Below the pieces are notes generated by a model that had not been told where the DNA came from, ran no database searches, and saw only the letters and a list, made by a program, of their open reading frames with translations. A stretch of 64,000 nucleotides of DNA from Paracentrotus lividus (taxonomy: Eukaryota > Echinodermata > Echinoidea > Camarodonta > Echinidae), in the NCBI GenBank assembly GCA_940671915.1, contig CALNVZ010001229.1, positions 1-64,000 of the forward strand. Reading direction: 5' to 3'. The first letter of the stretch is position 1. The number at the start of each line of letters is the position of its first letter. The position numbers were made by a program, and so were the translations under genes. This document shows, piece after piece, positions 55,730 through 61,800 of the stretch.

Positions 55730-58598
55730 AGAAAATACAAAAGTGTTTTCAAGAATTGAAAGGATACCCCCTTCTGTCTCTCTCTACCCCCCCCCCCCGG
55801 CAAAAACACAACAGCCAATAATAATATTGAAACGTAGAATTTCCGCATTAAGGAATTATTACTCATGTAAAAAGTAGTTAACCAGTCAAGATTGAAACCT
55901 GCAATTGTGCAAAATTGCTTGAACATATACCGTCTAAGAGACGTACTAAAATATATTGCTCTAAATTAGACCGTATCATTAGGGGAGACCAGGGACAATA
56001 ATTTGTAACAGAGGCTCCCATTCCTAGCAGAAACACGCTACAAACTTAACCTGTGTACAGAGCATGTGCATTTCATCGCTCCACATGCTGTTTGAGTTTA
56101 AAGAGATTTAACTTTTTACAGCACAAAATAAAAAATGATAATAAAAATTAAAAAAAAGAAAAAAAAAAAAAGAAAAATCGTTTTTTGAGAAGGAAAGTAA
56201 TATCTCAACTGCCCAATGTTTTCTTCTGGACAAATATGTGCTTGAGCTCTGGCTGACATTTTTATTTATTTAGAAATTATATTCTTAGGCCTGTATTTTG
56301 CTAAGGTTTCAACGATGAATACCTGAGCTAAGATTTAAAAAAAATCTCTCTAAATATGGTCTCTCACCTCAGGGGCAATAGTAACAATACTGTTAACTAA
56401 GTACCTTTGCCCCGTACCTAGACCCTGGAGAATGCAGCGCGCTGCCAAAGCCCTTACAAAGCACTACTCTGCTACAATAACCGCATGCCATGTATATAGC
56501 AAGTGGAAAATATAATGTAACTTGAATCAAGCATTGTCATGTTTAATTATAATCAGCTTATGTGGTTAATATTGTCTAAATCTTGGATCTGTCAAGTGCA
56601 TAGCTTTAATAAAGAAAAACAAAATATTACAATTTCATGTGTTACAATTGCCCCTGGTTCAGGGGCAATTGTACCTCTCGACCTCTTGTTTTGAAATGAT
56701 GATGGCTTCAAAATAAATAGTTTTACTTAACCCAAACCTATTCATGTGTCGAGCTAAGATATCCATATTTCGTTTTACTTAGTTTTAAGCAAGTATTTAG
56801 CTATAATAAAGTTATTAAGTCAAATCTGGAAAAAGGTGTTACAATAGTCCTCGGTCTCCCCTATCATATCTTATGATTTCTTACTTGATTGCTGCTCCCC
56901 CTTGCTTGCACAGTAAGTACGTAATAATTAGAGCAGTGCGGGCTTTCTCTCGATACCAATCTAGAGGGTCCAATCGATTAATCGATTAATTTTTCTTTAT
57001 AAACAGCAAACGACCAAACATCGCCTTCTACTGTCGAAGCTGATGTCGAAAGGACGTCAAGTCAGGATATAGAGCTGGAGGACCATGGTGTGTCAATGCA
57101 TATTCCACAAGACGCTATCCCTCAAGGTGACCCATGCAAGATCTCACTGACCCTCGTAACAGACATAACTGGTGTTGACATCCGAGACGATGAATCCGTA
57201 GCTTGCTATGGGATCAGATGTGATCCTCCAGATCTGACCTTCCTCAAACCAGTGAAGATTACAATACCACATTCAGCTATCATCGCCAATCCTGATCAAG
57301 TCACACCTGGTATCATCTGCCGTGAACAGGATACAACAAATGGTACGTATTTGTACAGTCTGTATTAATAAAAATGGTGCAAGCGGTAAACCTTTTTTGA
57401 GGGGGTATATAGGTCCGACCGGGGGGCTGGACTGCTGCAGCCCCCCCTCTTATTTTTTCACCAACGTGTACAAAAACGCATAAAAATACTCAATCGAATT
57501 TGTGATTTTTAATGTTCAGCCCCCCCCCCCCCAGTTTGGCTCAGCCCCTCCACTTTCAAAAACGCTCCGCGGCCCCTGATATTGTAGTATGAAGATCCAT
57601 TACAACCTGGTGGTGTTTGATACTTCTTTAAAAGCAACAATTGGACTGTCTTTTGCAATGTAGCGATCGTTGATGCGGCAACTGGCGATCTTGCTATCGT
57701 GAGTGTGGTAGCAAGTTGTTATAGCCTAGCTTAGATAGAGTCGTATGTCGGTTTATAATTGTCTTTTTAAAGCCGAACTCCTATGACATTCTCAGGTTGT
57801 CGCCACAACGATCGCTGCCTGTGGAACAGGCCCTTTAATTACATGTATATGGCATTGTGTAAAGTTCGTACGCAATAGGACATGAGGGCTAGAGCTCAGC
57901 AGTGCTAAAACAAAAGTTTTGGGTAATTTTTCACGTTGGACAAGATTTGAGATAATTTTATATCTGAATTATTTCCTCTGCTGGTTGCACAATGATACAG
58001 TTCGAAATATATAGCAATTTAATCCGATACAATATATTGAAATGTATTTGTTTAATTGAAGATGTTGTGTGATTAGAGTTTTATCTGGTATTATTTTGCG
58101 TCATCAAACCATATACATTTACAACTGTTACGGGGTGAGCCTTACATCGACATGACAGATCTCCTTAAAGCTGGAAAATATGTATTTAGTATAAAAAAGG
58201 GGTTACAACTATGAAAAAGTGGAAACTACTATTAATTAAAATAATCCTCAAAAAATCATTATGATACAGTTGGAGAATATACCGAAAGCAAAATTTCACG
58301 TGTAAACATAAAATTTGAGCATCGATCAGTGATAATCGGTATTTCAAATTACCTAGGACCATCAAAAATATCGAGAAGGGAACTGTCTACCTCACGAGAA
58401 GAGGCTCCGTACTGCAGGGTATTTGAGAAGCATCATGAGTTGTACATCGATCACTGTGCTGAGTGGTGGGTTCTTATCCCTCAAGATCAGGTCCGACAGC
58501 AATTCATCTGCACTCCATACATACCAGACAAGATTGAGCGAGGCAAGAATATCGATGTCCATCTTCGTGTTCATGCTGATATTCCTGGAATAGAAACG
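31988..58598 (+). CDS. Ankyrin-repeat/ZU5/UPA protein gene, six coding exons, 3'-incomplete
   Basis: Gene model joined from exons 31988-33460, 35495-35690, 36203-36353, 55530-55564, 57007-57342 and 58357-58598. Every junction has AG/GT borders and the phases are compatible (0, 1, 2, 1, 1), giving 811 codons without a stop. Order of domains: about 15 ankyrin repeats (exon 1), two further ankyrin-like repeats (exons 2-3), a linker (exon 4), a ZU5 domain (exon 5), then UPA (exon 6). ZU5-UPA modules occur in ankyrins, UNC5 receptors and PIDD, where a death domain usually follows. In sea urchins ankyrin-ZU5-death proteins form a large expanded family. I therefore expect a death-domain exon downstream, but none was recognised before the repeats at 58.8 kb. 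No signal peptide or membrane segment is visible, so an intracellular scaffold or adaptor role is inferred. The domain identities are solid; the joining of exon 4 is inferred from phase. Confidence 0.85.
33507..34428. mobile_element. TA-flanked inverted-repeat element in intron 1 (family E)
   Basis: Left end GGGCCATGTGTTATAAGTTC and right end (reverse complement TGGTCGTGTGTTATAAACTC) are inverted repeats flanked by TA at 33505-33506 and 34429-34430. Length 922 bp and no coding capacity. The tip starts GGG as in families A-D, but I could not find the internal palindrome or the tandem tip of those families. Confidence 0.6.
34823..35186. mobile_element. Palindromic MITE in intron 1
   Basis: About 110 bp at each side are inverted copies: AGTATTTCATTAAAAAGGTG at the left matches the reverse complement of the right end, and both arms carry the CCATCCCTCCCAA and TGACGTCA segments. 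The 364-bp unit would fold into one long hairpin. No ORF. The target duplication is unclear. Confidence 0.65.
35495..35690 (+). CDS. Exon 2: ankyrin repeat
   Basis: The acceptor is a T-rich tract ending CAATCAAG at 35494. The frame encodes DIHLAIQHGDSPDIERLVSQ followed by a second half-repeat with TSLHKAVQLCYK, matching the ankyrin helix-loop-helix pattern. The donor is chosen as GTAAAC (35691), which leaves one base of the next codon. The alternative GTTGGT five bases upstream would put a stop at the start of exon 3. Phase 0 in, phase 1 out. Confidence 0.8.
35691..36202 (+). other. Intron 2, A/T-rich with simple repeats
   Basis: Very A/T-rich, with poly(A) and an (AAAAT)-type microsatellite around 36050-36092. 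No element boundaries or ORFs seen. Confidence 0.6.
36203..36353 (+). CDS. Exon 3: last ankyrin-like repeat
   Basis: The acceptor CAGATCTCAG ends at 36202, and the split codon G|TA restores the frame. It encodes GELPPEKALVFYLLENGAKS and then VRDKTGNLPIHYAKDGVVRQ, an ankyrin-type repeat typical of the C-terminal end of the repeat stack. Donor GTAAAA at 36354. Phase 1 in, phase 2 out. Confidence 0.85.
36522..37178. mobile_element. Tc1/mariner-type MITE in intron 3
   Basis: CAGTGCGTCCCAAAAATAAC at the left pairs with the right end reading TTTTTGGTACGCACTG, flanked by TA at 36520-36521 and 37179-37180. Inverted arms extend over about 230 bp each (for example the segment with GTATGGCATGCCA at 36749-36761 and its mate near 36958). 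Tip sequence and TA duplication fit mariner elements. 657 bp, no transposase. Confidence 0.8.
37226..37430 (+). repeat. Minisatellite of about 66 bp, 3-4 copies
   Basis: The motif TTAGGCAAGCACAAA recurs at about 37250, 37315 and 37380 with similar sequence between. A fourth partial unit resumes after the family C insertion, at about 38587-38625, so the array predates that insertion. Confidence 0.65.
37434..38584 (+). mobile_element. Family C element, copy 1
   Basis: Ends GGGGAGACCGGGGACAATTG and its inverse, between TA at 37432-37433 and 38585-38586. An internal head-to-head palindrome of the tip motif (GTGTTACAGTTGCCCC and mate) starts 186 bp inside the left end. The right end carries the tip in tandem (GTTACAATTGCCCC then GTTACAATTGTCCCC, period 16). 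Without the nested hAT-like insertion it is about 867 bp. No transposase gene, so non-autonomous. Confidence 0.85.
38247..38524. mobile_element. hAT-like MITE inside family C copy 1
   Basis: Inverted ends CAGGGTTCCCACAG and CTGTGGGAACCCTG with TGCTAG duplicated at 38241-38246 and 38525-38530. Other family C copies read uninterrupted through this site, which confirms the insertion. The interior is rich in TTTTCCATGAC and TTTTCCAGGA repeats and holds a second CAAGGGTTCCCACAG tip at about 38368. The tip sequence is typical of hAT MITEs; the visible duplication is 6 rather than 8 bp. Confidence 0.75.
39446..40721. mobile_element. Foldback element, TA-flanked, nested
   Basis: Arms of about 600 bp are inverted copies centred near 40080. 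The ends GTCAGGCAG and CTGCCTGAC lie between TA at 39444-39445 and 40722-40723. Both arms contain GGGCACTCATTTTGGACG or its complement. No intact ORF. Confidence 0.65.
41325..42693. mobile_element. TTAA-flanked element with internal 210-bp trimer
   Basis: Ends GGACGTTGCACAGTT and AACTGTGCAACGTCC are bounded by TTAA at 41321-41324 and 42694-42697, as produced by piggyBac- or Kolobok-type transposases. Inside, a segment including AACGAGCACATGGACCCC recurs at about 41711, 41932 and 42138, a tandem trimer of roughly 206-221 bp. No coding capacity. Confidence 0.7.
43686..44190 (+). repeat. 5' LTR of the Gypsy element
   Basis: Begins TGTAG and ends CTACA, the short inverted ends typical of LTRs, and starts exactly at the break in the host family C element. 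TGGTGACAGCGGTGG two bases after its end may be the primer-binding site. A TA-rich box (44051-44063) followed by ATTAAATAA may be the promoter and polyadenylation region. Identification rests on position and ends, because the partner LTR is missing. Confidence 0.6.
44051..44063 (+). promoter_or_regulatory. TATA-like box in the 5' LTR
   Basis: Alternating TA run about 130 bp before the LTR end, where a retroelement promoter is expected. No independent support. Confidence 0.3.
44363..44500 (+). repeat. 34-bp minisatellite, 4 copies, in Gypsy leader
   Basis: GATACATGTACATCCTACTT plus 14 more bases is repeated four times with one or two changes per unit. It lies between the 5' LTR and gag. Confidence 0.85.
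44612..45178 (+). CDS. Gypsy gag (capsid) fragment
   Basis: 188 codons from ATG 44612. The order PEVFSGEEGTDFHQWIQLFE, then LLPTRLSGPAFIVWEGL, and a later region around YDKAAKEGEAFRRFVAGID match retrotransposon Gag capsid folds. It ends at TAA 45176-45178 and overlaps the next frame by 14 bases in a different register. The break could be programmed frameshifting or a mutation. No CCHC zinc knuckle is present; the basic region that would follow lies in the next frame. Confidence 0.85.
   Translation: MSSFRMQLPEVFSGEEGTDFHQWIQLFELAAKLFPGNDNNNNHILLPTRLSGPAFIVWEGLSESEKKNFETIKNKLSDVFGRTQYLQTFRSCITARKIHTNEPLEVYTAAIVTMAGEAFPNYDKAAKEGEAFRRFVAGIDPKLQTKIHDMGGGTTLTDALNIALRVERAGHQITNNTIASAEVKCDTT
45165..46593 (+). 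CDS. Gypsy basic linker plus aspartic protease (interrupted)
   Basis: The first 140 residues form an Arg/Ser/Pro-rich tract with repeats such as RSPSPR, probably the nucleic-acid-binding part of Gag in place of a zinc knuckle. It is followed by an aspartic protease with the active-site motif LDCGAYTSL (usual DTGA replaced by DCGA) and the partner strand VVVGWDFFWKYDAS. The frame is cut after 46593 by the family B insertion. Downstream of the insertion, RT continues in the same frame once the insert and one TA are discounted. Confidence 0.85.
46594..47576 (+). mobile_element. Family B element inside Gypsy pol
   Basis: Ends GGGTAGATGTAGGGAATACC and the inverse, between TA at 46592-46593 and 47577-47578. 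A palindrome of tip motifs at 46780-46816 begins 186-187 bp inside the left end and is preceded by TGACGTCAT. The right end carries two tips in tandem (GTCCGATATTCCCTACT, then GTCCGCTATTCCCTACA; period 17). 983 bp, no transposase. Its tip matches the family A tip at 19 of 24 positions. Confidence 0.9.
47577..48498 (+). pseudogene. Gypsy reverse transcriptase and start of RNase H, two stops
   Basis: RT motifs in order: GVIEESYSPWASPIVMVKKK, LCVDYRALN, SVMDLSSGYWQVPL (first catalytic Asp), MPFGLVNAPMTFQRLM, and LIYLDDCIV (YLDD catalytic pair, about 48037-48048). The connection domain FLGLASFYRRF and the RNase H start LSTDAS follow. In-frame TAG at 48106-48108 and 48316-48318 break it, and a SINE interrupts RNase H at 48499. 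Both stops look like single-base changes from sense codons. Confidence 0.9.
48499..48730 (-). mobile_element. tRNA-derived SINE inserted in Gypsy RNase H
   Basis: Read on the minus strand, the 232-bp insert starts with a tRNA-like head: A box TGGCTCAGTGG, anticodon-arm-like CCTCATAATCGGG and B box GGTTCGAGCCC, an internal RNA polymerase III promoter. A body of about 130 bp follows, with the 3' end GGACAATAAAATTTGGAGC. It splits the RNase H codons between CTA-AAA and GCC-ATC and shifts the frame. Target duplication could not be fixed. It is not a functional tRNA gene: no acceptor stem closes. Confidence 0.8.
48731..49243 (+). pseudogene. Gypsy RNase H, 3' part
   Basis: Continues after the SINE with AIGAVLSQVQGGKERVVAYF, then WSTYDRELWAVF and ILTDHQPLL, and ends in HADALSRR, the usual RNase H end before the Gypsy integrase. 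The frame closes at TAA 49241-49243, and integrase resumes in another register a few bases later (a small indel). Confidence 0.85.
49248..50603 (+). CDS. Gypsy integrase
   Basis: N-terminal HHCC zinc-binding region (HRDSTAGH, later CQTC), then the DDE catalytic core with Asp in VFADIAELPPSRKG, Asp in LHTDQGRQFES, and Glu in GAGLVERANR. The C-terminal part KAGDIVWLHDP with WRGSYEV is the GPY/F-like DNA-binding region. 451 codons open. It would have been part of a Gag-Pol polyprotein, not a separately started gene. Function: inserts the retroelement cDNA. Confidence 0.9.
   Translation: MGQESDLRVHQQQDEEIQRVISYLTEQYQPTTREIRRESPYMRRYLWDYHRLTVFNGILYRKIRNNLGMITYQAVVPRSMVPMILDQLHRDSTAGHFGTQRTLQRAKSTCFWPFMHRDVLNYCQTCAAYESFRLPNPKYQAPLHNINTDHPLQMVFADIAELPPSRKGFRYILVVVDHFSKFTNIYPMKDQTAQTVAKHLFEDYIKEHGVPETLHTDQGRQFESRLVQDLCQKLGIRKSRSTPFHPQGAGLVERANRVIKDQLAKYLADKGGDLDSHISQIQLAYNTSVHPSTGLTPYYIMHGKEARVPLNVTCPVPPPSYSSPQEYATNVQSRLRKAFTHTIHQVTQAQQHQKDDYDRKLRLTTYKAGDIVWLHDPVNLRNKLEPNWRGSYEVLSSSNDGLNYKISDIHDEKTTKVVHHNRLKLFRSRSSLQNLQSCPPIPTKQSPPSTT
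50604..51256 (+). pseudogene. Gypsy pol C-terminal tail, frameshifted
   Basis: After TAG 50601-50603 the tail continues in another frame from about 50672. It is Pro/Gln/Ser-rich and holds a tandem duplication of about 70 bp containing GGTGAATTTGACCTACCATC (about 50819 and 50899). TAA 50897-50899 is probably a changed CAA, judging from the other copy of the duplication. It closes with TRAGRTIHKPTRFDE, a pol ending common in Gypsy elements. Confidence 0.7.
51257..52311 (+). other. A/T-rich Gypsy 3' untranslated region
   Basis: No ORF of note. The purine tract AAAAGAAAAAAAAAAGAAAA near 52200 is a candidate polypurine tract. I compared this stretch with the 5' LTR by eye and saw no match. Confidence 0.5.
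52838..53567 (+). other. Intron 3 sequence without recognised elements
   Basis: Between two family C copies. Only short accidental ORFs. No splice-compatible ankyrin or ZU5 exon was seen. Confidence 0.5.
53570..54640 (-). mobile_element. Family C element, copy 3, reversed and truncated
   Basis: TA at 53568-53569 precedes GGGGAGACCGGGGACAATTG and the tandem tip GGGGCAATTGTAAGA. The copy reads in reverse orientation to copies 1 and 2, up to AAGCAAGTATTTAG at about 54640, where the match ends before the far tip. The internal palindrome is present at about 54480-54518, with one more tip copy beside it. Confidence 0.8.
54641..55529 (+). other. End of intron 3
   Basis: No transposon recognised apart from a small hairpin at about 55056-55113 (AATAAATTCGCCA against TGGCGAATTATTTT). 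The last bases TTTACATTTTCAG form a good acceptor for exon 4. Confidence 0.5.
55530..55564 (+). CDS. Exon 4: 35-nt micro-exon
   Basis: Bounded by the acceptor TTACATTTTCAG and the donor GTAAGA, a near-consensus pair. Exon 3 leaves two bases of a codon and exon 5 needs one. 35 nt is the length class that reconciles these phases (2 + 35 = 37 = 12 codons + 1). It encodes SPSACVFRSYR as a linker between ankyrin repeats and ZU5. The evidence is splice sites and phase only; an alternative small exon elsewhere in the 20 kb cannot be excluded. Confidence 0.6.
55982..56861 (-). mobile_element. Family C element, copy 4, in intron 4
   Basis: Tips GGGGAGACCAGGGACAATAA and the inverse of GGGGAGACCGAGGACTATTG lie between TA at 55980-55981 and 56862-56863. 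880 bp, reversed relative to copies 1-2. The palindrome outer edge (about 56677) is 184 bp from the right end. The tandem second tip at the left end is lost in this copy. Confidence 0.85.
57007..57342 (+). CDS. Exon 5: ZU5 domain
   Basis: Acceptor TTATAAACAG ends at 57006; donor GTACGT at 57343; phase 1 in and out. A Ser/Thr/Glu-rich linker precedes a ZU5 beta-sandwich with GVSMHIPQDAIPQGDPCKIS, then CYGIRCDPPDLTFLKPVKIT and IPHSAIIANPDQ. These are the conserved strands of ZU5 domains in ankyrins, UNC5 and PIDD. The domain packs on the UPA domain encoded by the next exon. Confidence 0.9.
57343..58356 (+). other. Intron 5
   Basis: About 1 kb with G- and C-runs near 57418-57450 and 57520-57532. 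No inverted-repeat element or ORF that I trust. Confidence 0.5.
58357..58598 (+). CDS. Exon 6: end of ZU5 and UPA domain start
   Basis: Acceptor AAATTACCTAG ends at 58356, phase 1. It encodes REEAPYCRVFEKHHELYIDH and CAEWWVLIPQ, the ZU5 C-terminal strands, then the UPA region with FICTPYIPDKIERGKNIDVH and LRVHADIPGIE. GTCAGT at 58599 is the donor (phase 0); reading through would stop five codons later. A further exon, perhaps a death domain, is expected beyond. Confidence 0.85.
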
Positions 58599-58805
58599 GT
58601 CAGTATGATATAACTCAAAGCACTGACACTTTTATACAAGAAATAAGTACAATTTTAAAGGCCCGGTCACATGTACACGACGCACGGCCAGCGCACAAAA
58701 AAGATAGAAAATAAGCTCTGCGCGTCGTTGTGCGTCGAACTTTCTGATGATTTTGAAGAAGGTAATGCATATGTACGGCGCTCCCACAGCGCTCCCACAG
58801 GTTAC
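58599..58805 (+). other. Intron start with partial inverted-repeat tip
   Basis: GGCCCGGTCACATGTACACG at about 58661 followed by GCGTCG-rich DNA resembles the end of a Harbinger-like MITE. I found no matching far end, so it is probably truncated. Confidence 0.35.
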
Positions 58806-61800
58806 ACAGGCCTAATTACTTCGAAGACACCAAAAATGTGAGTGCGAGCCAACCCAAAGACAAAATATCTAATTTCAAACGCCAGATTTGACGAACATGT
58901 ATTTATTTGTTTGTTGTTTTTGTACAACCGTTCCCTGGAAGTCAACACGTTGACATCTTTGCAACCAAACTGGAACAAAGATCTAGGCAGTTTTTGGACT
59001 ATATACGAGAGTGAATGTAGAGCCAATTTGTACTGCCTTCCAACTTCCTATCCAACAGTGTCCGTCAAGAGGGCGCTAATTCTTCTTAAGATAAATGAAA
59101 AATAATGCGGCTGGATATGCTATGTTTTGAAGACTAACAAGTGAGAAGGATAGTAAGATTGTCTTTAACATTACTTACTAGACATTAGTTAGACCCATTT
59201 TCACATCCTTTTTCTCTACTAACGTTCCGAAATCTAAAACTTATACACACGAGTCAACTGGGAAATATTTACGCTGTGAAAAGCTATAGCCCCTAATAGA
59301 CCTGAATGTGGATAGAAAGCAGCTTTATATTAGACTTGGGTTTTATGAGAAGAGTAAAGCTGGTGTATGAGTGAAGACTTTTTCACTTATTAAATTGTAT
59401 AAATCTTAAGAAACATAAGTTTAGCAAAGTTTCGTTTTGTACTAATCCACGTGAAGTGTCTTCTACCTTTCACCGCTGGTTTCTCATATGACTTGACGTG
59501 TAACCCCCCGCGCCTGCACTGAGGTCAACTGGCCCTTAGATGTTTGTGATAGGATACATCACGGGTCTAAGGTTTACCAATAGGCTCGGGGATACAATCA
59601 TCCGTTCTCCACCCCCCCCTTCTCGCGGGCGCCTATCCTTAGACTTTTTAGCGTCCAGATGAGAGGCCCTGGACCTCCCCACAAACAAAAATTCTAGATG
59701 TCATGATTAAGCCATTCGGGGGCTTGAAATAAAAAGAACGGGAAATGGGGTTAAAAGTTCTGTCTCGGTCCTCGCACACTCCCCCCCCACCAAAAGCAAA
59801 ACTTTCTCTCTTACTGTCTTTTTCGTTCTTTCAGTTTTACCGTCTTTACCTCCCCCCCCCCAGCTCTCTCTTCTCTCTCTCTCACAACATCTCAACTCTA
59901 GTTATAAATATGTTCATTTAAGTTGTTTTTTTTGTCATCCACTTCCGTTTATGTATTTTAAAGTATCCCTTGGTTCTTCTAGAGGTTGGCAGCTAGATTT
60001 GAACAAGAAGACAGGCAATTCGTCCATTAGAGCCGCGATGAAGCGTGGGGGGGGGGGGGGAGGGAGCTGAAGGCCTTTATTTTTCACAAACTTGAAAATA
60101 AGCAGGAAAACACCATCTAGTTTGGAATAGTCTATGTGTCCATGTTCACACTTCCCTCTCTCAGTCTCCGCTTCGTGCTCTTTGCTTTCGGTTTTCGGTC
60201 TTTTAGTGACCTCCATCTTCAAACTCGTGACAGAGTTCGGACTACCACCCCCTCGCTCTTCCCATGTCGCTTCAACGTATGTATTTACCCTTGTTTTATA
60301 TTCATTTTCAGAATGTGCGGTAGGAGGACATTTTGCCTGTAATTTTTAGAGCGTATATCGGGGGGGTAACATCATTGCAATTGTTATCGTTATAGACAGT
60401 CTATTGCGATTATATAAATTTGGGTTATTGTATAAGTAAAGAAACCCAGATAAACATGCATATTTCTTCTAAAGTAGGAAATTCTTTTATCTTAAAAATA
60501 AGTGACACAGAATGAAACTCTACATTTGGAAAATTGCCTTAATAGAGGTTTACAAGCAGGCCTAAGGTTTGAAGCGACACCAAAAAATGTAGTGCGAGCC
60601 AACCCAAAGACAAAATATCTAATTCAAACGCCAGAGTTGAGAAAATGTATTAATTTTGTTGTGGTTTTTTGACACACGGGCTGTAGATTCCCTGGAAAGC
60701 ACTTGGACACTTTCTTTGCAACAAATGAAAGATCTAGGAAGTTGTGGTTTGGCCGAAATCCACGCTGAGACTACTATGACGAGAGTGAATGTAGAAGCCA
60801 TTTACTGCCTCCAACTTCCTATCCTAACAGTGTCCGCAAGAGGGCCGCTAAATTTTCTGTAATAATGAAAAATCGAGCTGGCTATGGCTATGTTTTTGAG
60901 ACTCAACAGGTGAGAAGATGAGTAATTGTCTTTAAATTACTACTAGACATAGTTAGCCCAATTTCACCCTTTTCTCTAACACTCCGTTTCTGAATCTTGA
61001 AGAATTAACACACGACTCACTACCTGGGGAAATGATTACCGCTGTGAAACCGCTAATCAAACATGCCGGCCCCAATAGAGCCTGAGATGTTAATAGAAAA
61101 TCGCTTTATAGCTCTCTCTCTGTGAACTCGGATGAGAGACTGGTGTTAACTCCGTGAGTACTTTTCACGCTGTCTCTAAACTTCTGATGAGTGATAGCAA
61201 TTCGGTTAATGAAAACTACACGTCTTAACCAAACATGTGTTCTTTAAACCTAACGAGTTTAGTATGAATTGGGTTTTCTGTCTTCATAACTGTGTTTTCA
61301 ATTCTCATCCCTCCCCCGAGCCGTGTGCCCTTATATGTGATAGAAGCGCTAATTTTATAATGCGTCCTTGATCTTCATCTCGTCTAACCCCCCCCTCCCT
61401 TCTCCTGACCGCTGCCCTTTCCTTGTTAGTATAGCTGTGTTTTTTATGCGTCTCTCTTAAAAGTATATGGCTTTCTGTGTACCTCTCCCTACTCACATCA
61501 ATAATCTCTTTGTGATGTTGTACAGGTGAGTAATCCATTCGGGTCTGAAAAATAAAAGATCGGGTGTAATGGTTAAGTCTGTCGTCGGTCCTAACAGAAG
61601 CACTAACTTGAGTTCCCGTCTGTGTCTCGCACACGCAAAGCAAAAACTTTCTTCTCTTTTTTTTGTTTTTCTTGTCAGATTTCGATTTGTGATTTCAGTC
61701 TTTTTTCCGAGTGTATCTCTTTACACGCCTCCCCCCAGCCTAGGTTTGGTACACTCTCTCTTCGTACGTTCTCACACACACAATTCTAATTCTCATATTC

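Noticed and set aside
55642..55926. Frame with long Phe run on the minus strand
   Set aside because: Translation of a poly(A) tract at 55683-55724.
58842..59105. 87-codon frame as the missing death-domain exon
   Set aside because: The sequence is part of a repeat present four times in the window, lacks death-domain features and has no acceptor in the required phase.
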